Assembly (NCBI RefSeq): GCF_001752395.1
Contig: NZ_MKEK01000001.1
Location: 2,045,259 to 2,109,258, forward strand
Length of the DNA stretch: 64,000 bases
DNA from: Rheinheimera salexigens
Lineage (GTDB): Bacteria > Pseudomonadota > Gammaproteobacteria > Enterobacterales > Alteromonadaceae
Direction: 5' to 3'
A model generated the notes under the pieces. That model ran no database searches. It was not told the origin of the DNA and was given only the letters and a program-made list of their open reading frames with translations. This document shows, in pieces, positions 9,317 to 18,810 of this stretch (the first letter of the stretch is position 1; each line of letters starts with the position of its first letter). A program made the position numbers and the translations under genes.

Positions 9317-11332
9317 ATGGCAGAACAGGATCTGAATAGTAATACGTCTTTAAACCAGGATTCTGACGCAGATAAAACCCGTTATGCGGTAAAAACAGCG
9401 GCAACGAATCAACAGCATAATGTGCAACCGTTAATTGAAAACTTTGTTATTAAACAACGCTATAAACTTGAAGCTAAAATTGGCTCTGGTGGTATGAGCG
9501 ATATATATCGCGCCACAGATTTATTTTTACAGGGTGCGGGTATCAGCAATAATACCGTTGCGATTAAAGCCCTGCAGCCGCAATTTGTGTCGCAACCTGA
9601 AGCTAGACAGTTACTTTTACATGAAGCCAATAGCACCAAACAACTGTCACACCCTAATATTGTTCGAGTTTTTGATGTTGATAATGATCAACAACATTAC
9701 TTTATAGTGATGGAATATCTTGATGGTGAAAGTTTAGAGCAAGTTATCAAACGCTATAAACCTAAAGGCTTAAGTTTTACAGCAGCTTTAAAACTATTGC
9801 AGCCCATTGCTGCTGCGTTAAGTTATGCTCATGATTCAGGCATTGTCCATGCCGATTTAAAGCCCGCCAATATTATGGTTAATCGAGATGGTTTAGTAAA
9901 AACTCTCGACTTTGGTGTAGCTCAAAAGTTACAACTTAATTACGATAAGTACGCTGCAGATAATCAGCATACCGGCGCGCAATTAAGTGGCTACACACCC
10001 GCTTATGCAAGCCCACAGCTATTAGCAGATAACACGCCAACGGTAAGTGACGATGTGTTTTCATTTGCTTGTTTAACCTATGAATTGCTTACTAGTAAGC
10101 ACCCTTTTGACCGCGTACCCGCTAATCTAGCCCAGCAGCAACATAAGCAATTAAAAAAGCCTGCCCATTTAAGCTTTTGGCAATGGCAGGCGTTAAAGCA
10201 GGCACTGAGTTTTGATGCCACTAAAAGACCCAAATCTGTAGCAGTATTAATGCAGCAATTACAACGCTCGCTGTGGCAACCTAGTGCTATCGCGGCTGCA
10301 GTGATTATAATACTGGCTGGTGGCTGGCACTATACTCATCAACAACAGCAACAAATTAGTACGTTTCAGCAACAAGCTTCGGCGATTGAGCAACAACAGC
10401 AATTTACCGAGCAATTAAGCCAAATTCCAGCTAACCAGTTTATCGAACAATTAAATCAACATGCTAGCAAACTTAGTACGGTTGATCGCGCAGGTGTTAT
10501 CCGCCTGCAGCAATCAGCTGTCGTGCGCCAATTTGAATATCAAATTGATAATATAATTAGCGATCGTAGTTATGCCTATCCTGATTACCCGCAAATAGAA
10601 GCTATTTTGAGCCAAGCTAAGCAGCTTTACCCTGATTCTGAGCAGTTAACTGCCTTAGCTTTAAATATGCAGCGAAGTAAAAATACCGCAATTGACGTAT
10701 TACGTGATCAACTTAATCAGTTATTAATGACTGAACAGTATCAACAACAGCCACAAAATGATGATGCGTTAACCCCCTTTAAAGTCGTTGCCAGTTTACA
10801 GCGTATAGATAGTAACTACAGCGTTATACCTAGCGAAGCCGAAGCCGAAATTTATGCTGTTGCCTTTGCGCAAGCCGTTGATAGCAACAATGCTGTCGCA
10901 TTGGATCAATTAATTAATGTTGGGCAATTAATATTCGCCAATTTCCCCCCTACTGTAGATCTTGTATTACAGGGTGAGCAATTGGCTACTGCTGTAGCTG
11001 AAGTCGCCGCATACCGCGAAAAAACCGCTCAAGGCGATACCATGGTTTTTCCTTATGCCGCTGCTGAAACTTTTTATCAGCATAGCTTTAACAAACTAGA
11101 ACTAGCTTTGGCCCAGAGTGACAAAATTTCCGATATTGATGCTATTTATAGTCAACTCAAAGCGTTTGATGCCGAGTTACCGCAAGATTTTTCTCTACAT
11201 GTCGCGATGCGACGCCAGCTAGCAGATAAGTATTTAACTAAATCGAGTGAGTTATTAAAAACCAATAATGTGCGCACCGCTGAGCGCTTAATGCGCAGAG
11301 CCAACGAACTAATGAATAGCTTAAACAGCTAG
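9317..11332 (+). CDS. membrane-anchored Ser/Thr protein kinase of the T6SS locus (PpkA/TagE-like)
   Basis: 671 residues from the ATG; AAGGAG lies 10 bases upstream at 9301-9306, and a TTG at 9308 is too close to that site to be the start. The Hanks-type kinase domain covers about 48-310: glycine loop KIGSGGMSDIYRA, VAIK lysine near 84, catalytic loop VHADLKPAN, and DFG at 198-200. The usual HRD Arg is Ala (HAD), so this is a non-RD kinase. One hydrophobic segment follows near 325-345, then a Gln-rich, probably helical periplasmic region of about 320 residues. There is no von Willebrand domain, unlike Pseudomonas PpkA. Divergence from tagH and the phosphatase gene in the same locus suggest it phosphorylates the FHA protein. 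Confidence 0.88.
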   Translation: MAEQDLNSNTSLNQDSDADKTRYAVKTAATNQQHNVQPLIENFVIKQRYKLEAKIGSGGMSDIYRATDLFLQGAGISNNTVAIKALQPQFVSQPEARQLLLHEANSTKQLSHPNIVRVFDVDNDQQHYFIVMEYLDGESLEQVIKRYKPKGLSFTAALKLLQPIAAALSYAHDSGIVHADLKPANIMVNRDGLVKTLDFGVAQKLQLNYDKYAADNQHTGAQLSGYTPAYASPQLLADNTPTVSDDVFSFACLTYELLTSKHPFDRVPANLAQQQHKQLKKPAHLSFWQWQALKQALSFDATKRPKSVAVLMQQLQRSLWQPSAIAAAVIIILAGGWHYTHQQQQQISTFQQQASAIEQQQQFTEQLSQIPANQFIEQLNQHASKLSTVDRAGVIRLQQSAVVRQFEYQIDNIISDRSYAYPDYPQIEAILSQAKQLYPDSEQLTALALNMQRSKNTAIDVLRDQLNQLLMTEQYQQQPQNDDALTPFKVVASLQRIDSNYSVIPSEAEAEIYAVAFAQAVDSNNAVALDQLINVGQLIFANFPPTVDLVLQGEQLATAVAEVAAYREKTAQGDTMVFPYAAAETFYQHSFNKLELALAQSDKISDIDAIYSQLKAFDAELPQDFSLHVAMRRQLADKYLTKSSELLKTNNVRTAERLMRRANELMNSLNS

Positions 11333-11340
11333 AAGTTTTA

Positions 11341-11378
11341 ACATTATATTAATGTGCTCCGACCCCATATTAATGGGG
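11341..11378. repeat. two short hairpins between convergent kinase and btuF genes
   Basis: ACATTA/TAATGT (11341-11355) is followed by CCCCAT/ATGGGG (11363-11378) with a four-base loop. They fill the 46-bp gap between convergent stop codons. Neither arm is followed by a run of T on either strand, so a factor-independent terminator is only a weak suggestion. Confidence 0.35.
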
Positions 11379-12239
11379 TTAGCGGAAAGTGTCTAAGCCT
11401 TGGCACAACTGGTTGATGCCTAGCAAGGTTCGTGGGGCAGTTCTAAACATATAATCGGCATTAACGGTTAAAAATTGCTGATTTGCTACCGCAGGGATAT
11501 CGCGGTAGCGTTGCCAATATTGTTGATCCGCCCTACGCGTGTCGGTCGCGGCTTGAATAATTACTTCTGGTCTTGCGGCGACGACTTGCTCTATACCAAT
11601 TTGCGGATAATCACCTTTACTGGTTGAGAATATATTATCTGCAGCACAAATCGTTAACATTTGCTGGGGCCAGGCATTATTTGCAACCGTGCTTAATGGC
11701 TTAGTACTCATGGCAAAAAATACCCTTAAACGTTTTTTATGTTGATACTGCTGTCGTAGCGCCGTCAGTTGTTGGTTAAATATTGCGGCTTGTGCTTCAG
11801 CTTGCTGCTGCTGACCCGTTAACTGACCTAAATAGCTTAACTCAGTGGCAATATCCTCCAAGTGTACTGGATTAGATAGTTTCACGTTAAAACCAAATTT
11901 TTGTAAGCGTTTTATATCAGCAGGTGGATTGCCATTTTGCCACGCAATAATTAAATCTGGTTGCAGCGCAATAATGGCTTCAATATTAATACTGGCATAA
12001 CTGGCGACACGCGGTAAAGCTAATGCAGCGCTAGGGTAATCGCTATAGTCACTTACCGCTACCACCTGCTCACCTGCCCCCACAGCGTAAAGCAACTCGG
12101 TAATATGCGGGGCCAAACTAATAATTCGTTGTGGTTTAGCTGCTGCAGGTGCTGCTAGAAATATTAATAATAATAGGCAAGCTAAGATGACCAGACCAGA
12201 TTGCAGTACCGTTTGCATTACGCTAGTCGCTTGCTTCAC
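11379..12239 (-). CDS. btuF: vitamin B12 ABC transporter, periplasmic binding protein BtuF
   Basis: About 286 residues with a cleavable signal peptide (hydrophobic core ILACLLLLIFLAAPAAA) and the PHITELLYAVGAGEQVVAVSDYSDYP motif typical of BtuF/FhuD-type cluster A-II binding proteins. It should capture cobalamin or cobinamide in the periplasm and deliver it to BtuCD. The start is GTG at 12239, overlapping the cobO stop as GTGA, with AAGGA about nine bases upstream. An ATG at 12218 would shorten the n-region of the signal peptide. Last gene of btuD-btuC-cobO-btuF. Confidence 0.88.
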   Translation of the reverse strand: MKQATSVMQTVLQSGLVILACLLLLIFLAAPAAAKPQRIISLAPHITELLYAVGAGEQVVAVSDYSDYPSAALALPRVASYASINIEAIIALQPDLIIAWQNGNPPADIKRLQKFGFNVKLSNPVHLEDIATELSYLGQLTGQQQQAEAQAAIFNQQLTALRQQYQHKKRLRVFFAMSTKPLSTVANNAWPQQMLTICAADNIFSTSKGDYPQIGIEQVVAARPEVIIQAATDTRRADQQYWQRYRDIPAVANQQFLTVNADYMFRTAPRTLLGINQLCQGLDTFR

Positions 12240-12841
12240 CAATCTATTCCTTGTTGCGCTTTAATACCCTGATCAAAGGCATGCTTAATATTTTGCACTT
12301 CGCTAACGGTGTCGGCTAATTCGATTAAGCGTCGATGACACGCTCTGCCTGTTATCACCACATGCTGCTGTTTTGGCCGATTAACTAAGGCACGCTCGAT
12401 ACGCGCCAGCTCTATATAGTGATAACTGAGCATATAGGTTAATTCATCTAATAAAACTAAATTGATACTGTCATCGGCTAAATAGGCTTCAGCTTGTTGC
12501 CACACCAGTTCAGCCGCTGCCATATCGGCCGCTTTATCTTGGGTATCCCAGGTAAAACCGGTGGCCATCACGGCAAATTCTACACCGTGTTGTTGCAGTA
12601 AATTACGCTCGCCACACGGCCAATTACCTTTAATAAATTGCACCACGGCGGCGGTTAAACCATGGCCGACGGCCCTTGCTACTGTACCAAAACCGGAGGT
12701 TGACTTGGCTTTGCCATTACCGGTGATCACCAATAACAAGCCTTTATCTTCAACTGCAGCTTGTACCGCTTGATCCACTTTTTGTTTTAAGCGCTGTTGC
12801 CGCTCTTGGTGACGTTGCTGTTTTTGATCTTCAGTTGTCAT
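12236..12841 (-). CDS. cobO: cob(I)yrinic acid a,c-diamide / corrinoid adenosyltransferase
   Basis: 201 residues (E. coli BtuR has 196). The P-loop VITGNGKAKSTSGFGTVARA and the later LVLLDELTY are diagnostic of the CobA/CobO/BtuR class of ATP:corrinoid adenosyltransferases, which make adenosylcobalamin from imported or salvaged corrinoids. The Gln/Arg-rich N-terminus is also typical. It lies inside the transporter operon (15 bp after btuC, 4-bp overlap with btuF), so import and activation are probably coupled in expression. Confidence 0.93.
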   Translation of the reverse strand: MTTEDQKQQRHQERQQRLKQKVDQAVQAAVEDKGLLLVITGNGKAKSTSGFGTVARAVGHGLTAAVVQFIKGNWPCGERNLLQQHGVEFAVMATGFTWDTQDKAADMAAAELVWQQAEAYLADDSINLVLLDELTYMLSYHYIELARIERALVNRPKQQHVVITGRACHRRLIELADTVSEVQNIKHAFDQGIKAQQGIDW

Positions 12842-12855
12842 ATTAGTGCTTACCC

Positions 12856-13848
12856 TTATCTTGACTGACGTCGCATAAGAAACAAAAAGAAAATACTGCC
12901 AATAAAAGACGTTACCACACCTAAGGGTATTTCTTGTTGGGGTAACACTATTCTTGCCAAGTTATCGACCCAAATCATAAATAACGCTCCGATTAAAGCG
13001 CTACCAATCAGCAGCTTCATGGCGGTAACACCAAATAACTGCCTGGCAATATGCGGTACCATTAAACCAACAAAGGCAATGCCGCCACTTTGGGATACGA
13101 TTGCTGCTGTCAGTAATGCGGTGGCGATAATTAATAGCAAACGCAGTTTTACCGTGTTTACGCCCAAGGTTTGGGCGCTTTCGTCACTTAATAATAAAGC
13201 ATCAAGTTGGCGTCTTAATGCTAATGCGAGTATCAGCACAAATATAAATACGGGCGCTAACAACTTAACGCTATGCCAATCAGTTGGGCTTAAACTGCCT
13301 AATAACCAAAAAATCACTCGGTTTGCAGCAAAAGGCTCGGCGAAATATAATATAAAGCTAGTCATTGCACTAAGCATAAACGATACCGCAACCCCAGCTA
13401 ATAAGCTTAGTTCAGGCTTTCGCCAATTACTGCCAATACAGACGGCAAAAACTAACACCACCGCTAGCATGGCACCAATAAAAGCCCCTATGGCAATACT
13501 GATAAAGTGTGCAGGCAACAAGATGCTGACTACCGTCGCACCCAAGCCAGCGCCAGCCATTAAACCAAATAAATACGGATCTGCTAATGGGTTACGTGTG
13601 GTGTTTTGCAGGATTGCGCCAGAAATAGCTAAACCGGCTCCGACTAAGCAGGCACTTAGTAAACGCGGTAAGCGAATTTGCCAAATAACCGTATCGGCAA
13701 TAGTGTTTTGGGGTGCTTGGGACAGTAAAACCTTCAGCATGTCGGCAAAACTGATGTCAGCAGTCCCTAGCAACAAACTAGCGAACACACTGGCTAGCAG
13801 TAATAGAGCAATAAAGCCAAAAAATGCTGAGGAGTGTTGTTTTAGCAT
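12856..13848 (-). CDS. btuC: vitamin B12 ABC transporter permease BtuC (FecCD family)
   Basis: 330 residues, about ten transmembrane helices, with FecCD-family blocks: IRLPRLLSACLVGAGLAISG, NPLADPYLFGLMAGAGLGA and the late GGIAFVGLMVPHIAR. Substrate cannot be read from the permease alone, since haem and siderophore permeases look alike. B12 is inferred from the adjacent cobO and the BtuF-type binding protein. It follows btuD by 2 bp, with AGGTG upstream of its ATG inside the end of btuD. Confidence 0.85.
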   Translation of the reverse strand: MLKQHSSAFFGFIALLLLASVFASLLLGTADISFADMLKVLLSQAPQNTIADTVIWQIRLPRLLSACLVGAGLAISGAILQNTTRNPLADPYLFGLMAGAGLGATVVSILLPAHFISIAIGAFIGAMLAVVLVFAVCIGSNWRKPELSLLAGVAVSFMLSAMTSFILYFAEPFAANRVIFWLLGSLSPTDWHSVKLLAPVFIFVLILALALRRQLDALLLSDESAQTLGVNTVKLRLLLIIATALLTAAIVSQSGGIAFVGLMVPHIARQLFGVTAMKLLIGSALIGALFMIWVDNLARIVLPQQEIPLGVVTSFIGSIFFLFLMRRQSR

Positions 13849-13850
13849 AG

Positions 13851-14642
13851 TTATCGCACCTGCTGAAACGGCGTAGATGCTGCTGTTGGATAAAACATGA
13901 CTTGCGGCTTGGCCAATTTAGTATGCTGATACACTTCGCAAGGTAATCCAAACACTTGCTGCAAAATAGCCGGCTGTAATACTTGTGCTGGGCTACCAAA
14001 GGCTATTTGCTGGCCTTGATTAATTAATAACAGCTTATCGCAATATAAAGCGGCTAAATTAAGGTCATGCAAACAGGCCAAGACACTCACTTTTAATGCG
14101 CTAATAAGTTGTAAGATTTGATGTTGATATAATACATCTAAGTGGTTTGTCGGTTCGTCTAGCAATAGTAATTCTGGCTGCTGAACTAAGGCTTTAGCTA
14201 TATATAACCGTTGTTGCTCACCGCCAGACAAGGTTTCTACTTGCTGATTAGCTTTAGTGGCAAGACCCACCGTGGTTAAGGCCTGACTGACCCGAACTCG
14301 ATCATTATCGGTATTGGCTTGATACCAGTTTTTATAAGGTAATAAGCCCATTGTGGCCACTTCTTCTGTGGTTAGCGCAAACATGGGGCTAACAGTTTGC
14401 GCGACAACAGCAATTAATTTGGCTAAATTATTTTGGCTATAACTGGTTAACGGCTGCTGTTTAAGCATTAGTTGCCCCTGCTGCGGCAGTACTGCTCGTT
14501 GCACCACACGCAACAATGAGCTTTTACCAGCACCATTGGGGCCAATAACACCAATAAACTCGGCCTTATTTAGGCTGAAATTGATATTATTTAATACCGT
14601 TTGACCGCCTAGTTGTAAGCCGACATTTCTTAGCGTTAACAA
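13851..14642 (-). CDS. btuD: vitamin B12 ABC transporter ATP-binding protein BtuD
   Basis: About 263 residues, a complete ABC ATPase: Walker A GPNGAGKSSLL, signature LSGGEQQRLYIAKAL, Walker B LLLLDEPTNHLDV and the H-loop region CLHDLNLAA. It belongs to the FecE/BtuD/HemV subfamily. The start is uncertain because no ATG is near: TTG at 14640-14642 has GGAG six bases upstream, while TTG at 14652-14654 has AAAGG nine bases upstream. I prefer the first. First gene of the B12 block, 60 bp after the end of purT, with a 12-bp-period repeat in between. Confidence 0.87.
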   Translation of the reverse strand: MLTLRNVGLQLGGQTVLNNINFSLNKAEFIGVIGPNGAGKSSLLRVVQRAVLPQQGQLMLKQQPLTSYSQNNLAKLIAVVAQTVSPMFALTTEEVATMGLLPYKNWYQANTDNDRVRVSQALTTVGLATKANQQVETLSGGEQQRLYIAKALVQQPELLLLDEPTNHLDVLYQHQILQLISALKVSVLACLHDLNLAALYCDKLLLINQGQQIAFGSPAQVLQPAILQQVFGLPCEVYQHTKLAKPQVMFYPTAASTPFQQVR

Positions 14643-14664
14643 GCAGGTCTCCAATACCGATAGC

Positions 14665-14696
14665 CTTTAACACAGACTTTAACATTGCCTTTAACA
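14665..14696. repeat. three direct repeats of CTTTAACA with exact 12-bp period
   Basis: CTTTAACA occurs at 14665-14672, 14677-14684 and 14689-14696, on the minus strand as TGTTAAAG three times, in the purT-btuD gap just upstream of the btuD start. The period is a little over one helical turn. It could be an array for a DNA-binding protein, a slipped-strand micro-repeat, or a chance result of low complexity. Confidence 0.6.
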
Positions 14697-14702
14697 TAGG
14701 TG

Positions 14703-15926
14703 TCAGTCATGCAGGGTTACACTAAGCTTACTTATCACTTGTACGGCTTTATCTGTAGCAGATTGCACGTTGTCTGCTAACGCTAATGCCACCCCCATTC
14801 TACGTTCGCCTTGCACTTCTGGCTTAGCAAAAATACGCAACTCAGTATCAGCTAACTTTAACGCTTCGGCCATACCATGGTATTGGATATTGGCACTGTG
14901 CCCGCTAACTAATAACACTGCAGAAGCGGCTGGACCATATTGCTTAATCGTTGGGATTGGTAAACCTAAAATGGCTCTGGCATGCAGGGCAAACTCGCTG
15001 AGCTGCTGAGAAATTAACGTGACCATACCGGTATCGTGAGGCCGAGGTGAAACTTCGCTAAACCAAACTTCATCACCTTTCACAAAAAATTCGACACCAA
15101 AAAGACCGAATCCGCCTAGGGCTTGGACAACTTTTTTTGCATAGTACTCAGCTTTTTCAAGTGCGGCAACCGACATACCTTGCGGCTGCCAGCTTTCGCG
15201 ATAGTCACCCCGCTCTTGACGATGACCTATTGGCTGGCAAAATTGAATTCCCGAGATACTATTCACAGTAAGTAAGGTTATTTCATAATCAAACTCAACT
15301 AAGCTTTCAACTATCACCCGGCCTTTACCCGCTCGACCGCCTTCTTGGGCATATTGCCATGCTTGTTCTAAGCCTGAGGCATCACGTAATATGGTTTGGC
15401 CTTTACCCGATGAGGACATAACGGGTTTAACAACACATGGATAGCTAATAGCCTGCACGGCCGCATAAAAACCGGCTTGATCACTGGCAAATTGATAAGC
15501 GGATGTGGGCAGTTGTAATTGCTCAGCAGCTAGTTGGCGAATACCTTCACGGTTCATGGTTAAACTGACTGCTTTGGCACTAGGCACTACGTTAAACCCG
15601 CTTTGCTCTAATTCTAATAATACCGAGGTGGCAATAGCTTCTAGCTCCGGCACAATAAAATTAGGCTTTTCAGTTATGACCAGTTGGCGTAACGCAGCAT
15701 TATCTAACATGGATAATACAACTGCTTTATCAGCTACTTGCATTGCGGGTGCATTGGCGTAGCGATCGACAGCAATGACTTCACAGCCATAGCGCTTTAG
15801 TTCGATACACAGCTCTTTGCCTAATTCGCCAGCGCCTAATAATAAAACTTTAGTGCTGCTGATGGTGCCTGGAGTACCCATTGTTACGGCTTGTGTTGCG
15901 GCTTTTGATACGACTGGTTTGGTCAT
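14703..15926 (-). CDS. purT: formate-dependent phosphoribosylglycinamide formyltransferase PurT
   Basis: 407 residues (E. coli PurT 392). The N-terminal [20 protein letters not shown] and the central ATP-grasp segments [14 protein letters not shown] and [15 protein letters not shown] are PurT hallmarks. The enzyme makes formyl-GAR from GAR, formate and ATP, the third step of purine synthesis, without a folate cofactor. The N-terminus is some 15 residues longer than in E. coli. It overlaps gnd by ATGA, so the two are probably co-transcribed. Confidence 0.96.
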   Translation of the reverse strand: MTKPVVSKAATQAVTMGTPGTISSTKVLLLGAGELGKELCIELKRYGCEVIAVDRYANAPAMQVADKAVVLSMLDNAALRQLVITEKPNFIVPELEAIATSVLLELEQSGFNVVPSAKAVSLTMNREGIRQLAAEQLQLPTSAYQFASDQAGFYAAVQAISYPCVVKPVMSSSGKGQTILRDASGLEQAWQYAQEGGRAGKGRVIVESLVEFDYEITLLTVNSISGIQFCQPIGHRQERGDYRESWQPQGMSVAALEKAEYYAKKVVQALGGFGLFGVEFFVKGDEVWFSEVSPRPHDTGMVTLISQQLSEFALHARAILGLPIPTIKQYGPAASAVLLVSGHSANIQYHGMAEALKLADTELRIFAKPEVQGERRMGVALALADNVQSATDKAVQVISKLSVTLHD

Positions 15927-17446
15927 TTAATTTTCACCATAGGTCTATTAGTTTGGTTCCATTCAACATGATACTGCCGGCCTTTAGCTTTATCAGTACG
16001 TTCAAAAGTATGAGCACCAAAAAAGTCACGCTGGCCTTGTAATAAATTTGCCGGTAACACCGCGGTACGATAAGAGTCGTAATAACTAAGAGCCGAGCTT
16101 AACGCTGCCACCGGTATACCGGCTAAGGTGGCATTGGCCACCGCTTTGCGCCAATTTTGCTGATATTTAGATATTTGTTTGGCAAAGAACGGATCGAGCA
16201 ATAGGTTTTCAAGCTCATCATCTCGTTGATAAGCTTGACTAATAGATTGTAAAAACACGGCTCGAATAATACAGCCTGCACGCCATATTTTGGCAATTTC
16301 AGCAAAACACAATTTCCAGCCATATTCGACAGCTGCAGTTTTCATTAAGTTAAACCCTTGGGCATATACGCATATCTTGGCGCAGTACAAGGCGTCATGT
16401 AATGACTGGATAATATCTTGTTTTTCGGCCGCTGATATAACATTTTCAGCAGGACCTGCCAATACCGTAGCGGCTTTAACCCGCTCAGATTTTAACGCCG
16501 ATATTGCGCGTGCATAAACAGCTTCGGCAATGGTCGGCGCTGGGCTACCTAATTGTAAGCTACTTACTGCCGTCCATAAGCCAGTGCCTTTTTGCGCCGC
16601 TCTATCCATAATGACATCGACTAAAGGCAAACCGGTCTCTGAATCTTTGGTCGCTAATACTTCGGCACTTATTTCGATTAAATAACTATGTAATGGGCCA
16701 TCGTTCCATTGCTTAAATACCGCCGCAATTTCTGCCGCGGGCATATGTAAAATATCCCGCATTACTTGATAGGCTTCACATATAAGCTGCATATCGGCAT
16801 ATTCAATACCGTTATGAACCATTTTTACATAATGCCCCGAACCACTTGGCCCTATGTATACTGCACAAGGCTCACCCTCTTTCACTGGATTGCCCGGTTC
16901 AAAGCGCTCAATCGGCTCGCCGGTTTTTGCATCAACTTTTGCTGCTATGGCTTGCCATATTGGTTTAATTCGAGTCCATGCATACGGATCACCACTTGGC
17001 ATTAACGACGGACCAAATCTAGCCCCCACTTCTCCGCCAGATACGGCGGTAGAAAAGAATATAAATTTACTTTCAAAAGCTTTTTCACGCGCAACAGTAT
17101 CTGTCCATAAACTATTGCCGGTATCGACAATAATATCGTCGGCACCAATGCCAGCATCAATTAGCTTATAACAAACATCATCCACGGCTTTTCCTGCGGG
17201 TACCGATAAGATAATTAAATGCGGTGGAGATAAAAATGACAGTAATTCAGTATACGAGTTGCAAGCCATTATCCGAGGAGGTTGCTCGCCACGCTCTTGC
17301 TGGTCTTGTTGCAGTAATTGTTCTAACTTATGATGATCTAAATCAAATGCCGCTACGCGGTATCCATTGTCAGCCAAATTTAGAATAAGATTTTTGCCCA
17401 TTACACCGGCACCAATAAATCCGATATCACATTTTGGCTCTGTCAT
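15923..17446 (-). CDS. gnd: 6-phosphogluconate dehydrogenase (decarboxylating)
   Basis: 507 residues from the ATG at 17446, which has AAGGA seven bases upstream; an upstream ATG at 17476 lacks such a site. The N-terminal [20 protein letters not shown] is the NADP-binding fold and [20 protein letters not shown] carries the catalytic Lys/His/Asn region. It converts 6-phosphogluconate to ribulose 5-phosphate, CO2 and NADPH. It is longer than E. coli Gnd (468), with extra sequence between the Rossmann and helical domains. It is divergent from gap across a 324-bp region holding two HexR-type sites. Confidence 0.95.
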   Translation of the reverse strand: MTEPKCDIGFIGAGVMGKNLILNLADNGYRVAAFDLDHHKLEQLLQQDQQERGEQPPRIMACNSYTELLSFLSPPHLIILSVPAGKAVDDVCYKLIDAGIGADDIIVDTGNSLWTDTVAREKAFESKFIFFSTAVSGGEVGARFGPSLMPSGDPYAWTRIKPIWQAIAAKVDAKTGEPIERFEPGNPVKEGEPCAVYIGPSGSGHYVKMVHNGIEYADMQLICEAYQVMRDILHMPAAEIAAVFKQWNDGPLHSYLIEISAEVLATKDSETGLPLVDVIMDRAAQKGTGLWTAVSSLQLGSPAPTIAEAVYARAISALKSERVKAATVLAGPAENVISAAEKQDIIQSLHDALYCAKICVYAQGFNLMKTAAVEYGWKLCFAEIAKIWRAGCIIRAVFLQSISQAYQRDDELENLLLDPFFAKQISKYQQNWRKAVANATLAGIPVAALSSALSYYDSYRTAVLPANLLQGQRDFFGAHTFERTDKAKGRQYHVEWNQTNRPMVKIK

Positions 17447-17656
17447 CTGACAATCCTTATTAATATTCTTGAACATTGCAGTTAAAAATCGCAGTGAAAT
17501 TTTGCAGCTAAAATCGTACCGGCCGCATTATACAAAAAGACGCTAAATAAGCCTACACTGTAGCGTCAAACCGGCACCAAATCGACTATATTGATCTGAA
17601 GTTGCCTGTTTAAAGCTTGTTTAGGCGACGATAGCGCGTACTTAGCTCTAACGTTA

Positions 17657-17671
17657 TGTAATTTTACTACA
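17657..17671. promoter_or_regulatory. HexR-type operator, distal site
   Basis: TGTAATTTTACTACA fits TGTARTwwwAYTACA, the 15-bp palindrome known for HexR, the RpiR-family regulator of sugar catabolism that responds to 2-keto-3-deoxy-6-phosphogluconate. It lies 100 bp upstream of the gap start and is paired with a second site 62 bp downstream. Regulator identity is inferred from the motif. Confidence 0.75.
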
Positions 17672-17718
17672 TATAAAGCGATAATCTGCGGTTTAATCTT
17701 GATTTCAGCTAATTTTAA

Positions 17719-17733
17719 TGTAATTTAACTACA
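17719..17733. promoter_or_regulatory. HexR-type operator, gap-proximal site
   Basis: TGTAATTTAACTACA differs from the distal site at one base and also fits the HexR consensus. It ends 37 bp before the gap ATG, where it could overlap the promoter or sit just downstream of it. The site-to-site spacing of 62 bp is close to six helical turns, which would put both on one face of the DNA. Confidence 0.75.
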
Positions 17734-17770
17734 AGATATTTTAGTCCGATTAACTATAACTGGAGTTTAT

Positions 17771-18787
17771 ATGTCAATTCGAGTTGCGATTAATGGCTTT
17801 GGCCGTATTGGTAGAAATATTGTACGTGCTTTATACGAAAGCCAAAAATACGCTGATATTCAAATAGTTGCTATCAATGATCTGGCAGATGCCGCTATTA
17901 GCGCTCATTTATTAAAGTATGATACCGCACATGGCATTTTTAGCCCCACCGTCGAGCATGATGACGATGCAATTTATGTCAATAAGCATAAAATTGTTGT
18001 CTTAAATCAAGCGGATCCCAGTAAGTTACCGTGGCAGCAATTAGCAATCGATGTGGTACTTGAATGCAGCGGTGCTTTTAATGACCGTACAAAAGCGGCA
18101 GCGCACTTAACCGCTGGTGCAAAAAAAGTACTTATCTCTGCCCCAGCTAAAGGTGCCGATGCCACTATTGTCTATGGCGTTAACCATCACACTATTACTG
18201 CTGATATGGCGGTTATTTCTAATGCTTCTTGTACCACTAACTGCTTAGTACCCGTAGTACAGCCTTTACATCAAGCATTAGGTATAGAGTCAGGTTTAAT
18301 GACCACTATCCATGCTTATACTAATGATCAGCGCTTAACCGATGTGCATCATAAAGATCCGCGCCGTGCCAGAGCCGCAGCCATGTCGATGATCCCAACT
18401 AAAACCGGTGCAGCCGCCGCTGTTGGATTAGTTATACCTGAGCTAGATGGTGTTTTTGATGGATTAGCCGTTAGAGTGCCTATACTAAATGTATCATTAG
18501 TCGACTTAAGCTTTTTAGCCAAAAGAGACACTAGCGTAGAAGAAGTCAATAGCATTATTAGGCAAGCCGCCAGCACGGCACCGTTAAATGAAGTACTCGC
18601 CGTAAATGATATACCATTGGTCTCTATCGATTTTAATCATCACCCTATGTCAGCTATTTTCGATGCTAACGAAACCCGAGTTAAAGGCCGCTTAGTTAAA
18701 GTGATGGCTTGGTATGATAATGAATGGGGCTTTAGTAATCGGATGCTAGATAGTACCTTACATTTAATGCAATACATTAAGCCATAA
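17771..18787 (+). CDS. gap: glyceraldehyde-3-phosphate dehydrogenase, type I
   Basis: 338 residues. NAD-binding [10 protein letters not shown] at the N-terminus, catalytic SNASCTTNC with Cys154, [10 protein letters not shown] with the partner His, and [11 protein letters not shown] near the C-terminus. HAYTNDQ favours GAPDH over erythrose-4-phosphate dehydrogenase, although the N-terminus ([21 protein letters not shown]) has an Epd-like flavour. It oxidises glyceraldehyde 3-phosphate to 1,3-bisphosphoglycerate. TGGAG precedes the ATG. It is followed by yeaD, as gapA is in E. coli, and preceded by the HexR pair, suggesting control by Entner-Doudoroff flux. Confidence 0.93.
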   Translation: MSIRVAINGFGRIGRNIVRALYESQKYADIQIVAINDLADAAISAHLLKYDTAHGIFSPTVEHDDDAIYVNKHKIVVLNQADPSKLPWQQLAIDVVLECSGAFNDRTKAAAHLTAGAKKVLISAPAKGADATIVYGVNHHTITADMAVISNASCTTNCLVPVVQPLHQALGIESGLMTTIHAYTNDQRLTDVHHKDPRRARAAAMSMIPTKTGAAAAVGLVIPELDGVFDGLAVRVPILNVSLVDLSFLAKRDTSVEEVNSIIRQAASTAPLNEVLAVNDIPLVSIDFNHHPMSAIFDANETRVKGRLVKVMAWYDNEWGFSNRMLDSTLHLMQYIKP

Positions 18788-18810
18788 GTAACTATTAGAA
18801 AGGAGCGCCT

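Larger units (their letters stand above)
17447..17770. other. gnd-gap divergent regulatory region (324 bp)
   Basis: A non-coding region between two divergent central-carbon genes. The gap-proximal half is AT-rich and holds two HexR-type palindromes (17657-17671 and 17719-17733). I see no hairpin terminator or RNA gene, and I cannot place the promoters confidently. Confidence 0.7.

Noticed and set aside
9177..9404. Minus-strand frame between tagH and the kinase gene
   Set aside because: It overlaps the kinase start, lacks a ribosome-binding site and has low-complexity AT-driven composition.
11363..11378. CCCCAT/ATGGGG hairpin as a rho-independent terminator
   Set aside because: No T-run on either side; kept only as a repeat.
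13019..13876. Long open frame on the plus strand (285 codons)
   Set aside because: It lies fully opposite btuC, which has a clear FecCD match; it has no recognisable domain and its composition mirrors the antisense of a membrane protein.
14655..14702. Cobalamin riboswitch upstream of btuD
   Set aside because: The gap to purT is under 60 bp and no B12-box-like sequence is visible.
17771..18787. Calling the dehydrogenase Epd (erythrose-4-phosphate dehydrogenase)
   Set aside because: HAYTNDQ at the catalytic His and the adjacent yeaD fit GAPDH; only the N-terminus resembles Epd.
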